From the NCBI RefSeq assembly GCF_051014445.1, contig NC_135136.1, positions 27,980,001-28,044,000 on the forward strand: 64,000 nt of DNA, written 5' to 3'. The notes under the pieces were generated by a model that ran no database searches, was not told the DNA's origin, and saw nothing but the letters and a program-made list of their open reading frames with translations. The DNA comes from Colletes latitarsis (lineage: Eukaryota; Arthropoda; Insecta; Hymenoptera; Colletidae). How positions within the stretch are numbered: position 1 is the stretch's first letter; every line of letters begins with the position of its first letter. Positions 24,310-37,020 of this stretch are shown here, one piece after another. A program made the position numbers and the translations under genes.

Positions 24310-25137
24310 CAGGGTGTTCGGCCACCCCTGGGAAAAATTATAATGGGGGATTCTAGAGGCCAAAATAAAACGAAAATCAAGAATACCAATTTGTTGATTG
24401 AGGTTTCGTTAAAAAGTTATTAACGAGTAAAGTTCCACCCGTACTGAATTTTTTTCTCGAAAATGCGCAGAATTTCGGGTATATGTCTATTCACCAAAAT
24501 TGATTGTAATTGAGCCCCGCAACCGAAAATAATTTTTCTAAAACGCATTGAAATTTTCTTTTCCCGTCGAAAAATTTCACACCTTCTCGAATTTTTTTCT
24601 AGAAAGTGGGTAGAATTTCGAAGGTATGTCTATTCACCAAAAATGATTGTAATTGACCCCCCCCCCCCCCTCAAACGAAAATAATTTTTCCAGAACGATG
24701 TGAAATTTTTTCTTTTCGTCGAAAAAATTTAGGCACCTAATTAGATTTTCAGTAAAGAATTTTTTCTCGAAAGTGCGTAGGATTTTGGGGGCATGTGTAA
24801 TGATAAAGAATGATTGTAATTGACCCCCGCAATCGAAAATAATTTTTTTAGAACGATTTGAAAAATTTTTTTTTTGGTGAAAACTTTCAGCATCTACCCG
24901 ATTTTTTTTCTCGGAAGTGCGTAGGATTTCGGGGGTATGTGTATTCACCAAAAATGATTATAATTGACCCCCGTAACCAAAAATAATTTTTCGAGAACGA
25001 TTTGAAATTTTTTAATTTAATTATTAATAACTTTTTAACGAAGCCTCAGTCAAGAAATTGGCATTCTTGATTTTCGTCTTATTTTGGCCTCTAGAATCTC
25101 CCATTATAATTTTTCCCATGGGTGGCCGAACACCCTG
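24310..25137 (-). mobile_element. Family A MITE, four-module form (828 bp)
   Basis: Starts CAGGGTGTTCGGCCACCC after TA (24308-24309); ends CGAACACCCTG before TA (25138-25139). Internal modules read in the reverse sense relative to the copy at 15945. Four module-like units can be counted from the 'aatttttttctcgaaa' landmarks near 24448, 24590, 24757 and 24900, with spacings of about 142, 167 and 143 bp. A C14 run at 24657-24670 replaces the usual 'cccccgc'. The central unique module is absent. Confidence 0.9.
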
Positions 25138-25139
25138 TA

Positions 25140-26652
25140 TATAGTTTTCTACTCCAGACGCTGCATTGTATAGGATTCTAAATATAACAATGAAAATCAC
25201 ATTCATGTTGTTTTAGCCATAAGGAATTATAATTTCACTAAAAAATATCAGTCGACAACTTTGGTAGAAGATGGTACAAGTGCATTCGACTCTAACGCGA
25301 AATCATAAAAATTTCAAAACTCTAATTTAAATGCGGCACGTGTTCCAATTGTCTAATCTAGCTAAAATTTTGCACAGAACATTGTTTCACCAAGTGTTAT
25401 AATCGCGCGAGGGAAGGGGTTAGGCATCAAAAAGTAATCGAAAGTCGAAAAATAAGGACCACCCTAATGCTCATACAACAAACAACATCGGCACACAAGT
25501 CCACGAATCTACAGTCTGCAACACATTACACCCGAGCGTCAACAAAGAGTATACACGATTCTCGCGAATAAAATTTACTCAACTCCGACTGATCGGCGAT
25601 GACTTCTTAACTCCTTTTCGTACACGTCGAATTGGGCTCGTTGCAAGTTCTTAATGACAAGTTTCACAATCATGAAGCTACTCACTTGTCATCAAGTCTC
25701 ATATATTATAATCAACACATTTTTACATTCACGGGGTATCTGTAAAACAAATCTATTCTTTTTCGAGGCCATCCGTAGCACGAACAACTTTAAATAAAAT
25801 TAGATAGTTTGAAAAATTATTTGAAATTAAATCGTACGTCAAGAGATTAATTATTTCGTTGATAGCTAATATCATGATTCTCGAATATACGTTGCACAGT
25901 TTTGCAAGGGATACCTAGCCGTGCTTCTGTATCGTCTCCCAGAAATATCATCGTCGTGAAACGGGTCCTCTCGAGCGTGAGAAAAGAGATTGGTCCGTCA
26001 TCGGTTCTCGACCCCTGTATCGAATGCAAATCGATACGTGCGAGAGAAACCAGAAGGGGTCCTGTCGGGACGGACAACCGAACGAGACCGTAATGGCGAA
26101 AGGAAATGGTCCAAGCAGATGCGATGTTTGCACGGCGCCTTTAGCTGGATCCGCGCCGCTGCGCCTTTTCGCACTGTTCCAAGGCGAACAATCGGCTAGT
26201 TCGCCGGCCGGCCAAAGTGCTTGGAAAATCTATCGTTGATCGTTTTTGGACCCGACCGTCGCTCGATTTCACACCGAGGAAATGAGTTTTCTCGTGTCTG
26301 ATCCGTAAGATACCACCCCACCCCCGCCTCCCGCGCCGTTGTACGCTTTTCCATTCGCGAACAGGAAAATGACGCGGAACCCCGTGATCCCGATTCGCAT
26401 TTTCCTCGATAAATTTTTCAATTTTTCGTACAAGCTAGGAACAAACGACTACCGCGCGAGGCGAGACCCTTCTCCTTTTGAAATCATTTTCAAATAGATT
26501 TCAAAGAATCGAACCCTAAGTAGTCCACGCGTGCTTATAAAACATGGGTTACGCTAAATATTGCCTAGATATATTTTTAAGATCCATCGAAGTTTAAATA
26601 TTTTTTTGTAACAATATATGATCGATGACCATAGTGACCAAGTCAAATTCTA
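25140..26652. other. No gene recognised; GC-rich island at about 25850-26520
   Basis: The island has short antiparallel open frames only. 'aaaaataaggaccaccctaat' near 25450-25470 resembles a TE terminus but has no partner. Nothing else was seen. Confidence 0.35.
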
Positions 26653-26654
26653 TA

Positions 26655-27541
26655 CAGGGTGTTCGGTCACCCCTGAGAAAAATTTTAATGGGAGATTCTA
26701 GAGGCCAAAATAAGACAAAAATCAAGAATATCAATTTCTTGACAGAGGCTTCATTAAAAAGTTATTAAAAAATTAAAAAATTAAAATATAAAATCATTCT
26801 GAGAAAATTATATTTAATTACAGGGATTAATTACAAGCATTTTTTGTGAATAGACATACCCCAAAATCCTACGCACGTTCGAGAAAAAAATTCTTTACCG
26901 AAAATCTAATGTGAGGCCAGAAATGCTTTAAAATTTCATGCGAATCTTTCAAATGTCATAACTCCTGAACGGATTGAAGGATTTTACTTTTTTAAAATGT
27001 AAACAACACGTATTTTTGCGGAGAATATGTAAAAATTCTAACAATATTGAAAATGTTGTTTCTTAACACCGTAAAGTGAGAAAATCCTCTAAAAATGATC
27101 CAAATTTCAAACGGCTATAACTCTTACAATAGTAAAGGTATCTCATTGAAATTTTTTTCTAAAGCAGAGCCCATGGGTACCTACAAAAAAAGTGTTATAC
27201 AACATTTCTGTAGAGCGTCAAACAAATTTATTAAAAATAAAAAACAAATTTTTAAGAAAAATTGACAAGGTACCTAAATTTTTCGACGAAAAAAAAATTT
27301 CAAATAGTTCTGGAAAAATTATTTTCGGTTGCGGGGATCAATTACAATAATTTTTGGTGAATAGACTTACCCCCGAAATCCTACCCACTTTCGAGAAAAA
27401 AATTCAGTACGTGCGGAACTTTAAACGTTAATAACTTTTTAACGAAGCCTCCATCAGCAAATTGCTATTCTTGATTTTCGTCTCATTTTGGCCTCTAGAA
27501 TCTCCCATTAAAATTTTTCCCAGAGATGGTTGAACACCCTG
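26655..27541 (+). mobile_element. Family A MITE, long form (887 bp)
   Basis: Starts CAGGGTGTTCGGTCACCC after TA (26653-26654); ends GAACACCCTG before TA (27542-27543). Layout: arm, one module, central unique module (about 26930-27260, with 'cataactcctgaacggattg' at 26957-26976), one module, arm. It is non-coding. Confidence 0.9.
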
Positions 27542-27543
27542 TA

Positions 27544-29600
27544 TATTTTCCATCAGGATTTGATAGTTGCTACAAAGTTATAGATACGACACTAACTAAT
27601 CATTAATTTTGATTCGTATATATCTGAATGCGATCAATGAAACGTGTATTTATAATATTTATAAAATTTGGGCTTGGATTTGATTGTAATCGAAAGATAC
27701 AGATGGATTATATCTCAGAACAGATGGACCATAACGGGGCAACTTTTAACGTAGCAGAATATTGGGTCACTGGTTATTTTAAAATTGTATGGCTCGTGGA
27801 ATTCTTGGTTTCCAATAAAATAGCATTTAAATAATTGCCCAACGACTGCAACATTCCGCGTGGCCAATGGAAAGACTTTTAAAAACGGAAGTTCTATTTT
27901 CACGTCACTTTCCTGTTCAATGTTATTACAAACGTCAAAGCGACACTAAAAATTTTATGACGTGGAGCGAAAATACCAGCGATGTTTGGCGAAAGAAAGA
28001 AAGAAAAAAAACAAGAAACGATTGAATCAGATTGCGGCAACCTGCCAATCCACTGACATTCCAGTTATGAAAGGGGTGGATTGAAGTACGAAAATGCAAT
28101 TTTATATGTATATCACGCACGAATTCTGGTTAATAGGCGTCGTGCTCGACATTCAGCCTATTGGATTTCTCCATTACAGAGATGGAATTTTTCCGTGAAC
28201 GTTCGCCGGTCCGCGTATTTATCGGTCTCTCAATGATTTGAAAAAACCAATTACAGTTGCGATTTCTAATATACGTGCATTGTTTCGCGCAGTTAATATG
28301 AAAAAATACGTAACGTGGCCCTTGACGAGGTCAAAGCGTAAAGAGGAGTTATATTCTCTTGCTCAATGAGCTAAAAGCAGAGGCGACCAAAGCTTTGTTC
28401 GAATAATAGATGACCGAACAATTATTATAGCAAGTTTCTGTAATAGACATAAAAACTCTGTAAAGGAAAATACTGAATAGTATTAATTACACTTCAAGTA
28501 TTTGTATATTGTATATTGTAAGTACTTTGCACAAACGTAAAAAGCGAATTAAATTACACTGTTCAAACATGGACAGTGTCTATATTAATTTCATTATAAA
28601 AAATAGAAAGAAACAAATATCTTCCTCACTAATATTGGTTTTTTGAAAAAATGTATCTTTCTTATCTGTTACCAAATTCGAGATGTAAATTCTTCTTTAT
28701 ACGTTATTTAATATTTTTATCTAGATCAAAATTTCTCCCACCTCCAGTCGAATGTAACTATTATAAATAAATGCGGCGAGTAAAACGGGGAAATGTATGC
28801 CCGAGATAACCATCCTTTGGAATTTACTCGGCAGCGAATTACAAATTTGTAATTAAAAATTGCGCAACCGAGGGAATTGGTATCAAAATTATCTCACCGT
28901 TTAAACAGAACTCGTGTCGGTTGCACGCTTTTTTATTTAAATGAATTAAATATCTGTCGACGGGCATTGAAATTTTCGTAAATAAAGCTACATAAGTTAA
29001 ATTATATCCACGCACCATTCTATTTAAAATTATTTTTGAATAATTTTTTCTTGTGAATTTTTAAAATTATTTCAGATCTTGTACGTATTTGAGTACTTAC
29101 TAAACTGATTTAATGTTGCGCTGTATTATTGTTAATATTAGTTTCAAATATACTTTAAAATATAATTGAATTACATATTGACAAGTATTAATACTATTAG
29201 ATTTATTAAAATATGTCATCTCACAATTTTTAATAAGTAAGTAATATCGTATCATATACGACAATAATCGTAGTATCTAATCGTGTTCAGGATAAGATTT
29301 GTTAAACAAGACTTTGTTAAATATAAATTTAAGAGAAAACGTGATTTTTCAGAGAACGATGCGTTATATAAAATTACAATCTTTAGTGAGATAGGCAACC
29401 AACAAGAAATCCACTAAAAACAAATAAACTGTTTCTTGCGAGATATGATAATTTTTAATTTTATAAATGATTCATATTAAGGCTTGACGAATTCATTAAG
29501 CCATCGTTGAGAACGATCGTCAGAATAGTTTCAATAGCATCGATTTCATATAAGAGATCTTTTTCGCAGTCGCAAACCATCTTAGCCATTGTGTTTGGAC
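27544..29600. other. AT-rich, no gene recognised
   Basis: Only short open frames without domains (for example 27628-27834 plus). No repeat termini or RNA genes recognised. Confidence 0.35.
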
Positions 29601-32600
29601 AGAAGCACGCTATTAAAATACGTCGTCGAAATTCGAACACCTCGTAACGAGATCGTTAATCCACTTATCAAGGATGAGCTGGAAATCCCGCGAGAATCCA
29701 TTCGATTTTGCGATTTGCCCTCTTTTTCCTTCTAATCCCGTTAACCCGGCGCCCTAAGTGCGCTCTCCGAATCATCGAAAACTGGAACGCGTCGTGCCGC
29801 GAACGAAATCCACCTACAAATAATATTTAGGAAACCATACACGTACAAAGATACGACGAGTGTGTGTGTGTGTGTGTGGAAAGCGTGTTCGAGGCATCGC
29901 CATGAATTTAAATTCCCACTAATTGTAGCCGGGTTAAGGCAAATCGACTAATTGCCGTTCAATTTCTGCGAAGATCTCCTCGGGTCACGGTTCTGCGCGC
30001 CAGTATGTTTCCTCGAATAATCCGATAATTATTCTTCGATTGAACGCTCAACAGGATACGGCGATATCGCTTGATTATTAATTCGATTCTAGAGATATCG
30101 AGCAAAATCTACTTAATGCTTACTAAAGGACTTGAACAAATCTCCACGCTTTTAAAGATTTAAATTTTAGGGAAATCTTATTAGAAAAATGGCGTTTCAA
30201 AACTGTCAAAATTGGTGGTGCTTTAAAGAAAAATTCAATTCTATTGTTAGAAAGTACTTTGCTCGAGCATTAAAAGAACTGATAACGATATAAGTGTTAT
30301 TCTAGTTTCGTCTGTAGGTACTGTATAAAATATGATGACTATCAAAGGTTGTTTCAAATCCTAGTAAAATTCTTCAAACATTACAAATTACAAATATATG
30401 TAAAAAAAAATGTTTCAAACAAATTTAACCAGACGATACTACACAGGAAATGATAAAGGTGCGAATACTATTGTTGGGTGTGCTGGTGTTCGAGGGTTAA
30501 AGTTCATTTGCAATTTTTTGAATTCGCCAGAAATCAAATAATGTCGTATTCTCTAGATTTGTTCGACTCTTCCCCCTGCCCCCTAACTGTAAGTTGGATA
30601 CAAAATGCGGGATTAAAAACTTTTCACGAATAATCGAGACGTCAAAGTCTTTTTATTCGTGGAGATCGATACCTGCATTCTGTGGATATTGCAAATGACC
30701 CGGAAGGCGCTCTTCTTCCGATCGTTCGTGCGTCAAACGTAAATCAAACGGCTAAATTAAAACGGTCCTGTGAAAGATCAAATTAAAATAGGCTGCTGTC
30801 TGTGCGATCGAGATTGGAAATCTGAGAGAATCTTTTTGCGCGTGTCATTTTCAGTTTTCGGTTCACCGGATAATTACGGGTCGGCTAACTAGAACTCCCA
30901 CCTTAAAGTGGATCAAAATCGTTCGTTCTTTTTCCCTTACTTGTCCGTTCAGCTGCGGATTATCTGCCCACCTGAAAAAAGCTTTTCGAACCGCTTTTAG
31001 GAGCAATTATATCCTGAAAATGGTTCCCGCAGTATCTAATTGCCAGCAGGAAACATGATAACGGTCCTTCCTTACTTTTCGTATTTGAGCATACTGAATA
31101 TACACGATCGTTCCAAGAGGAACTATTTTCAACATCGGTTTTCAATATACGAATCTATTTTCCAATTGGATTAGCGTGCACGTCTCGCTCGTGAATAAAT
31201 TATAACTTACTGTTTTTGTACTTATACTGTAAGTTTTAATATAAACGGATAATGTAAATTTTTACGCATATTCTGACAGAGCTTTTCATGTCATGAAGAT
31301 CATACTGTTACTTTTTTTTTCCTATAATTAAAAGCGAATTAAAAAATAATTATTCAGGTGACCAGTTTTAGCTGTCTCATGACAAAATTGCAGTAGTAAA
31401 TTTGACTAGAACATTGACAACGCGATACAGCTTACATCTACTTTTGCAACACAATTATCGTAATAATATACCGATAAAACCGAAGGTGAACGTGATTTGC
31501 ACTTTATTGCTCAAATTATGTATTTTACACGCATTTAGTTTAAACTCGTTATTTTAACGTTGCTGGTTTTTATTTCACTTTTTGACATCATGAACCTAGT
31601 TAACGAGAGAGAAAAATATAGAAAAAATATATTATGCAATATTAACTTGTGTTCATACTCACTTGTCTTCTTATTAATAATCAGAAGAAATCTACGTATT
31701 CTGCACAAAACATTTAAAATGCAATAAAACGTTTAGTAGAATATATTTCCTAATTTGATGTTCAATCAGCAGAAAGTACCAAGTTCCATTTATTCGTACA
31801 ATGTAAGACATTTTAATACGATCACTGTGCCTTCCTTGCGTGCCTTTAATTATAACGCGAAAATAAACTGCGAGTTTTCCATAGCAAAATATAAATAATT
31901 CTTTGTAAATTTCTTCCAGCTTAAAATGTGATGAAATTTTCTGATTACTTTTATATTATAATTAATATTCGTTTCCCCTCAGACGATAGAGAACATTTCA
32001 AAGCACGAACAGCGTCGAAACAGAGCTGACTCCGTAACGGCGAGTAATAAAGCCCTAGAGATTTCCTTTAAACCCATAAAAGGTCACGTCGTCTTACGGC
32101 AGTCATTAACTCGCTTTTTCCTTAACACGGCCGATACAGTCGCGTCTTTACGGCTCGCTTGCTTACAGCCCTCTAAAATTATACAGCGGTCGTTTGGTGT
32201 ACGTGGCACGTGTGCACGCATTATCGAAGAAGCATTATGCAAACTTTCTACGAAAACAATTACCGGCAGGGACTTGAACGACGACACTCTCGGGGAATGA
32301 AATTCTGCGCTGGATCACGATGCACCTACTTACGCGTTTACGTGACCGCGTTTAATTTTAACTCCCACGCCTATCGAGCTTAGGAAGATCATACGTAAGC
32401 CACGTAAGTACAGAAACATCAGATTTTGTTTCATTTCGACGACCAATTCAACGGGGAAAGAAAATGACAGGTGCTGTTTCATTCTAGTACCGTTGTAATC
32501 TTACCACCCATTTAAGGTTAAGTTTTATAACAGCATTTTTAGTAGCGTGACGCTTTATTTTCGAGAAAATTAATTTTGGAATATATACGTTTCAGCCCAT

Positions 32601-34162
32601 AAACGTTTTAATTTTTGTACTCGTATCAAAATTTATATATTTTGTACAAGAATGGAAAAATATACAACTATGGATTACTTTACAGATTCTCGAAAATTAT
32701 CACAAGCATTATTTGCACAAACTCTAGAATGAACACTCTGTTAATAACCGATATGGAGTTTGTAACTACGAACAAATCGATAGACAGAGCACGATCGTTT
32801 ATAAAAGGTGTTGCGAGCATCTGCTCGACTCGAAGTGGGCAACAATTGACCTAATTAAGAGGATGCACCATAGAGGTTTCGCTCGAGCGTGAAGACTCGC
32901 AACTGAATGAACTCTTATGATGAATCGAGGGCTCTCACGCTAAAAAACTGTGACTGGCCTGACACCAGCATCTGAGCTTTTATGTCTTCTAAATCTCTTC
33001 CTTTGGACGCTAATTTTAGTTGCTTCCACGCACATTAAACACACCAAACTCACTAATTATAACTTTTCGTACCCTCCATCGTTTTAGATTACACGAACGA
33101 AATTAACATTCTTTGGTTATACGAGAAAGAAGATACGATTTATTTTCATTTAATACATTTCTTCATGAAATCGTCGCATCTTTTGAAGACACCCTGCATA
33201 CAGTTCTCATGTAATTAATTTGCACATATTTCTGAAAACAATTTTTTAAATGCATAATAATGCAACTTTATTTTTATTTTTTCTAAGTTGCTATTTTATG
33301 AAATCGAGTGTTTCTGACTTAGTAACACGATGGTTTTTACGAAACTATAATTTTTCTTTTTAACGAACTACGAGCACACAACGCGATGTTGCTGAACGTC
33401 GAATATACAGTCGTTAAACGTTTAATGACCATTTCAGAGATCCAAGGACATTACAAAGGATTCATGTATCGGTAGAAAGTAATCATTCGCCGTGCACGTT
33501 GATGGTGATAGTGATGCTTGAATTCAAGTAGCTTCTAACACCTCGAGGACAGAGCCAGTGACGTGCTTTTCCTGCCTTTACGACAGGTCTTGGCGATTCG
33601 TGCATAGCACGTTCCTCTATTCGTGGCTTACTCGTAAACCTAGCGCGTTTAGACAGCACGGCGAAATTACAGAGGATACTGGTGCTAAACACGCGACGTA
33701 ACCACGCGGATTCCTAGAATTGCGATTGCCTTATGCATCTCGTCGTCGAGTGTCGATCATCCAGTGCGAACGTGTACCTGTCTAACGGGTTGTCGATTGT
33801 CGGAGGAACAAGATCTGGAATAACACGATGTATCTTCTGCAATTCGCCAGAATTCCTGAACAACGATATATTATAACACTCGATCGTTGAATGCTTCGAT
33901 TTCGGAAACATCGATGAATGACTGACAACGGAAGTAGCAGATGTGGCCCTTACCGATTCCAATTAAATTTGACAGGGTAATAAATCCATCTCTACGATAC
34001 GTGTCACCATAATTGTAGCTGTAGATCGTTCGTTTTGAAAAAACTACACATAAAAGCCGCGTAGTTAGATACAGTAGCGGACGAATGTATTTGGACGATA
34101 TTAATACATAACTGTAACTACAAACAATTAAATTTCTCAGTAAGTTTACAAGGTAAACGAAA
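29601..34162. other. No gene recognised; (TG)n microsatellite at 29860-29878
   Basis: A short (TG)n run lies at 29860-29878. A TE-like terminus, AAGACACCCTGCATA, lies at about 33185-33199 without a partner. Moderately GC-richer patches at 29640-30020, 32080-32300 and 33480-33960 have open frames of under 130 codons on the minus strand and no domain. The remainder is AT-rich. Confidence 0.35.
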
Positions 34163-35124
34163 TTAATATTGAATCTACTACGACCGGTCAAGTGACCATT
34201 TTTAAAATTAGGATTTCTAACATAAAATGTTATTTTAACGCCATTTAACTTCACGCTTTTTTTATAGTATGCGTATGTAAATGAATTTTTTAATATACAC
34301 TCTTAGTTTTATTGTTTGTTTTCTGTGAAAAATATGTAGTCTGTCTTGTCTACCATGACCGCTCATCTATCCAATCAAACGATTTATATTTTTTTGTAAA
34401 AAAAACTTCCAATGTAAACAGGAAATATATAGCAAAGATGAAAGGAGAGAATCTTCAATTTCATTTAAGGAATTTGTTACTCTTCAGATTTCTTCTTAAT
34501 TTCAATTAGAAGGACCGTATACAGTGTTTTTTTATCCGTCTTAGAACACTCTAACATCGAGTATTAAAAATAGTCAAACTTTACATGCGTGCAGTTCCAA
34601 AACTGCTAGTGTTTCCTCCACAATTGTCACTGAGAAGTAGCAAAGCAAAATATTGTAATTTAAATGAAGGGGTAATTTTTAAAATTCAACCATCTCTCTC
34701 TCTCTCATTTTAAAGGGCTTTTCATCCTCTATCCCATGAATATATCAACTATTATTATTTATGTTATCTTCTATGTTTATTTTGATATTTACTTTAATGT
34801 TATATACCTAAAGAAGTTTCAGCAATTCCTATTGATTATACGACTGGTGTACGATAAAACTGGATTATAAATTGTTTATTTAATTGAAAGTGAATTTAAA
34901 TTTGTATACAGCATGTTTGCATAATTACTAGTGAACATTTTTTCATAAATAATTGTTTTCTCTGGAACTAACTACGGTATAGACTTAAAGCAAAATTCGT
35001 TTTCAAGGGCGTTTTATTGTTTATCTGATGATGTAATTTGTAAATTTTCTCTATGAAGAAGTATGCAGATTTAGAGTAAAATTATTGAATATTTTTGTAT
35101 AGATTTTTAAAATGCACGATTTAA

Positions 35125-36002
35125 GGGGTCAGTCTCATGTAAACAATATTGCAATTTAACCAGCTTTATTCATTTTCTTTAAGTAAATGTTACATCTGAC
35201 GCTATAATTAATTTTCGCAGTTTAATTAACTTATTCTTTGGAAATACAAAATAAACTTTTTAATAATTTTTATTGACTTTTCATGTTATCACACCTGCAA
35301 TAAATACGTGTTTAAACATTGGCGTAGGTGATTGCAGTTTTCAAGGTTGACTAAATTTAAAAAATCAAAAAAATTTTAATTCGGTAGGTTTCCTGTTATC
35401 ATTTGAACCAAAATAATTAATTTATGTTAAAAATTGGCAAAATGGCGAAAATTTAAATTAAAAATTGCAAAATTTTGTCATTTTTTCCGCAACTTTTTAA
35501 TAAAAGAATATGATAAGCTTATTATAAAAATATGATTTTGGTTCAGACAAGAGTTATTAGTATGGGGAACAACGTATAAAATTTCAGAACAAACGAACGT
35601 ATAGTTTTTTAGATTTTATCTACACCAGTTAAGAAAATTACATTTCGAGAGAAACACATTTAAAGTCTGCAAGATCATACTAATCAGTCCTAGCTCCATA
35701 TACAATTCCTTCCAAAGTGTTAGCATCCAGATGGCTCAAACGCTAGAATTTCGATTTTTAAAAACAGCAGATGTCTCTTGACCCCGTCGTAAACCTCTCG
35801 AAATTGTAATGTCTGGGCTGTACAAGGCAATCGCCCGAAGCAATAAATCCAGTAATTACCGCGAGGGCTATACAAAAAAGTTTCTACAAACCACAATACT
35901 TGACATTTGTCTCTCAAAATTTAACAGTACATTCTTATATACTTCTAAAAAATGAAATAAAAAAAAATTGATTTCTTCGAGATCTTGCATGAGACTGACT
36001 CC
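35125..36002. mobile_element. Family D element, TTAA-flanked, 878 bp, nested in family B
   Basis: Terminal inverted repeats GGGGTCAGTCTCATG (35125-35139) and, on the minus strand, GGAGTCAGTCTCATG (ending 36002) differ at one position. TTAA lies at 35121-35124 and 36003-36006. The family B sequence on either side, 'gaatatttttgtatag...' before and 'ttaagaaaaaatat' after, is contiguous in the 3451-4759 copy, which shows 'ctttaagaaaaactaa' with a single TTAA. No transposase frame was seen; the interior is AT-rich. A decayed relative lies at about 52058-52565. Confidence 0.8.
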
Positions 36003-36156
36003 TTAAGAAAAAATATGGGGCATAGAAGAGAAAGATATCTTACAAATAAACTTTGAAACACAACTTTCTATTCATATAATGCAAAAATTAGAAGTACGTT
36101 GCCCCGTAAAAGAGAAAAAGAAAGGTTTTGGATCGGTTATGATAGGAATGAGTATA

Positions 36157-36990
36157 CAGGGTGTTCGGCCAACCCTAGGAAAAATTGTAATGGGAGATTC
36201 TAGAGGTCAAAATAGGACGAAAATCAAGAATATCGTTTTCTTGACTGAGGCTTCATAAAAAAGTTATTAAAAAATTTAATTCAAAAATTTCAAATCATTC
36301 TGAAAAAATTATTTTTGGTTACGAAGCTATTGATATATAAATGATTACAATAATTTTTGGTGAATACACATACCCCTGAAATCCTACCCACTTTCGAGAA
36401 AAAAAATTCGAATAGGTACTAAAATTTTTAGACGATATTAAAAAGTTTCAAATCATACTAAAAAAATTATACTTAGTTACAGGGGTCAATTACAAGCATT
36501 TTTGATGAATACACATACTCCGAAATCCTACCCACTTTCTAGAAAAAAATTCAGTACGGGCGGAACTTTAAACGTTAATATCTTTTTAAAAAGTTTATCA
36601 AACATTTGCAAAAACTACATCTTTATCTTCCGCTCTCATGTAATATTCTACTCTCCAGACCTACGTCCGAGATATGTAAACTGACTTACTCATTTCTGAA
36701 TTACTGTCAGTTAAAGATTTAAGAAAAGAGTTCATCTGTAAACTGGTTGTTTAGCAAGCTCACGAATGTTTATAATTTTTATTGTATTATGTGAAGTATT
36801 ATAATGTATTGAAATGTTTGTACATCACTGCAAAATAATCTCTTTCTTGAGATTCAAATTGCATTAATAAAAAAAAAAAAAATCTTTTTAACGAAGCCTC
36901 CATCAAAAAATGACTATTCTTGATTTTCGCCTTATTTTGGCCTCTAGAATCTCCCATTAAAATTTCTCCCAGGGGTGGTCGAACACCCTG
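36157..36990 (+). mobile_element. Family A MITE nested in family B, itself interrupted
   Basis: Starts CAGGGTGTTCGGCCAACC after TA (36155-36156); ends GAACACCCTG before TA (36991-36992). Two modules are present and the central module is absent. Removing the element with one TA gives 'gagtatatatgaatt', which aligns base for base with 'gggtatacatgaagt' of the uninterrupted family B copy, so the target duplication is TA, as for Tc1/mariner elements. The right arm is split by a poly(A)-tailed insertion. Confidence 0.88.
36590..36881 (+). mobile_element. Retroposed poly(A)-tailed segment, 292 bp
   Basis: ATCTTTTTAA occurs at 36580-36589 and again at 36882-36891, exactly interrupting the family A right arm (normally 'aataactttttaacgaagcc'). 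The insert ends in a run of 13 A (36869-36881), preceded by 'gcattaat', so an AATAAA string abuts the tail. A target duplication plus a 3' poly(A) run is the signature of LINE-mediated retroposition. The body shows no coding frame or tRNA-like promoter, so it may be a 5'-truncated mRNA 3' end or a SINE-like element. Confidence 0.75.
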
Positions 36991-37020
36991 TATATGAATT
37001 GTCAGTAGTAGTAGTGTTAA

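Larger units (their letters stand above)
34167..37016 (+). mobile_element. Family B element carrying nested insertions
   Basis: Flanked by TTAA at 34163-34166 and 37017-37020. The left end TATTGAATCTACTACGACC matches CATTAAACCTACCGCGACC at 62546. The right tail, ATGAATTGTCAGTAGTAG at about 36995-37012, matches the left tail of the 3451 copy read in reverse. Family B sequence is found in blocks 34167-35124, 36003-36156 and 36991-37016, separated by a family D element and a family A element. One tandem unit appears to have been lost relative to the 62546 copy. It is non-coding. Confidence 0.8.

Noticed and set aside
24440..24990. Regularly spaced repeats considered as a CRISPR-like array
   Set aside because: The units are contiguous 144-bp tandem modules without unique spacers, inside a MITE in a eukaryotic genome.
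34681..34712. 'ctctctctctctc' run considered as a promoter element
   Set aside because: A short microsatellite inside a family B element, with no transcription signals around it.
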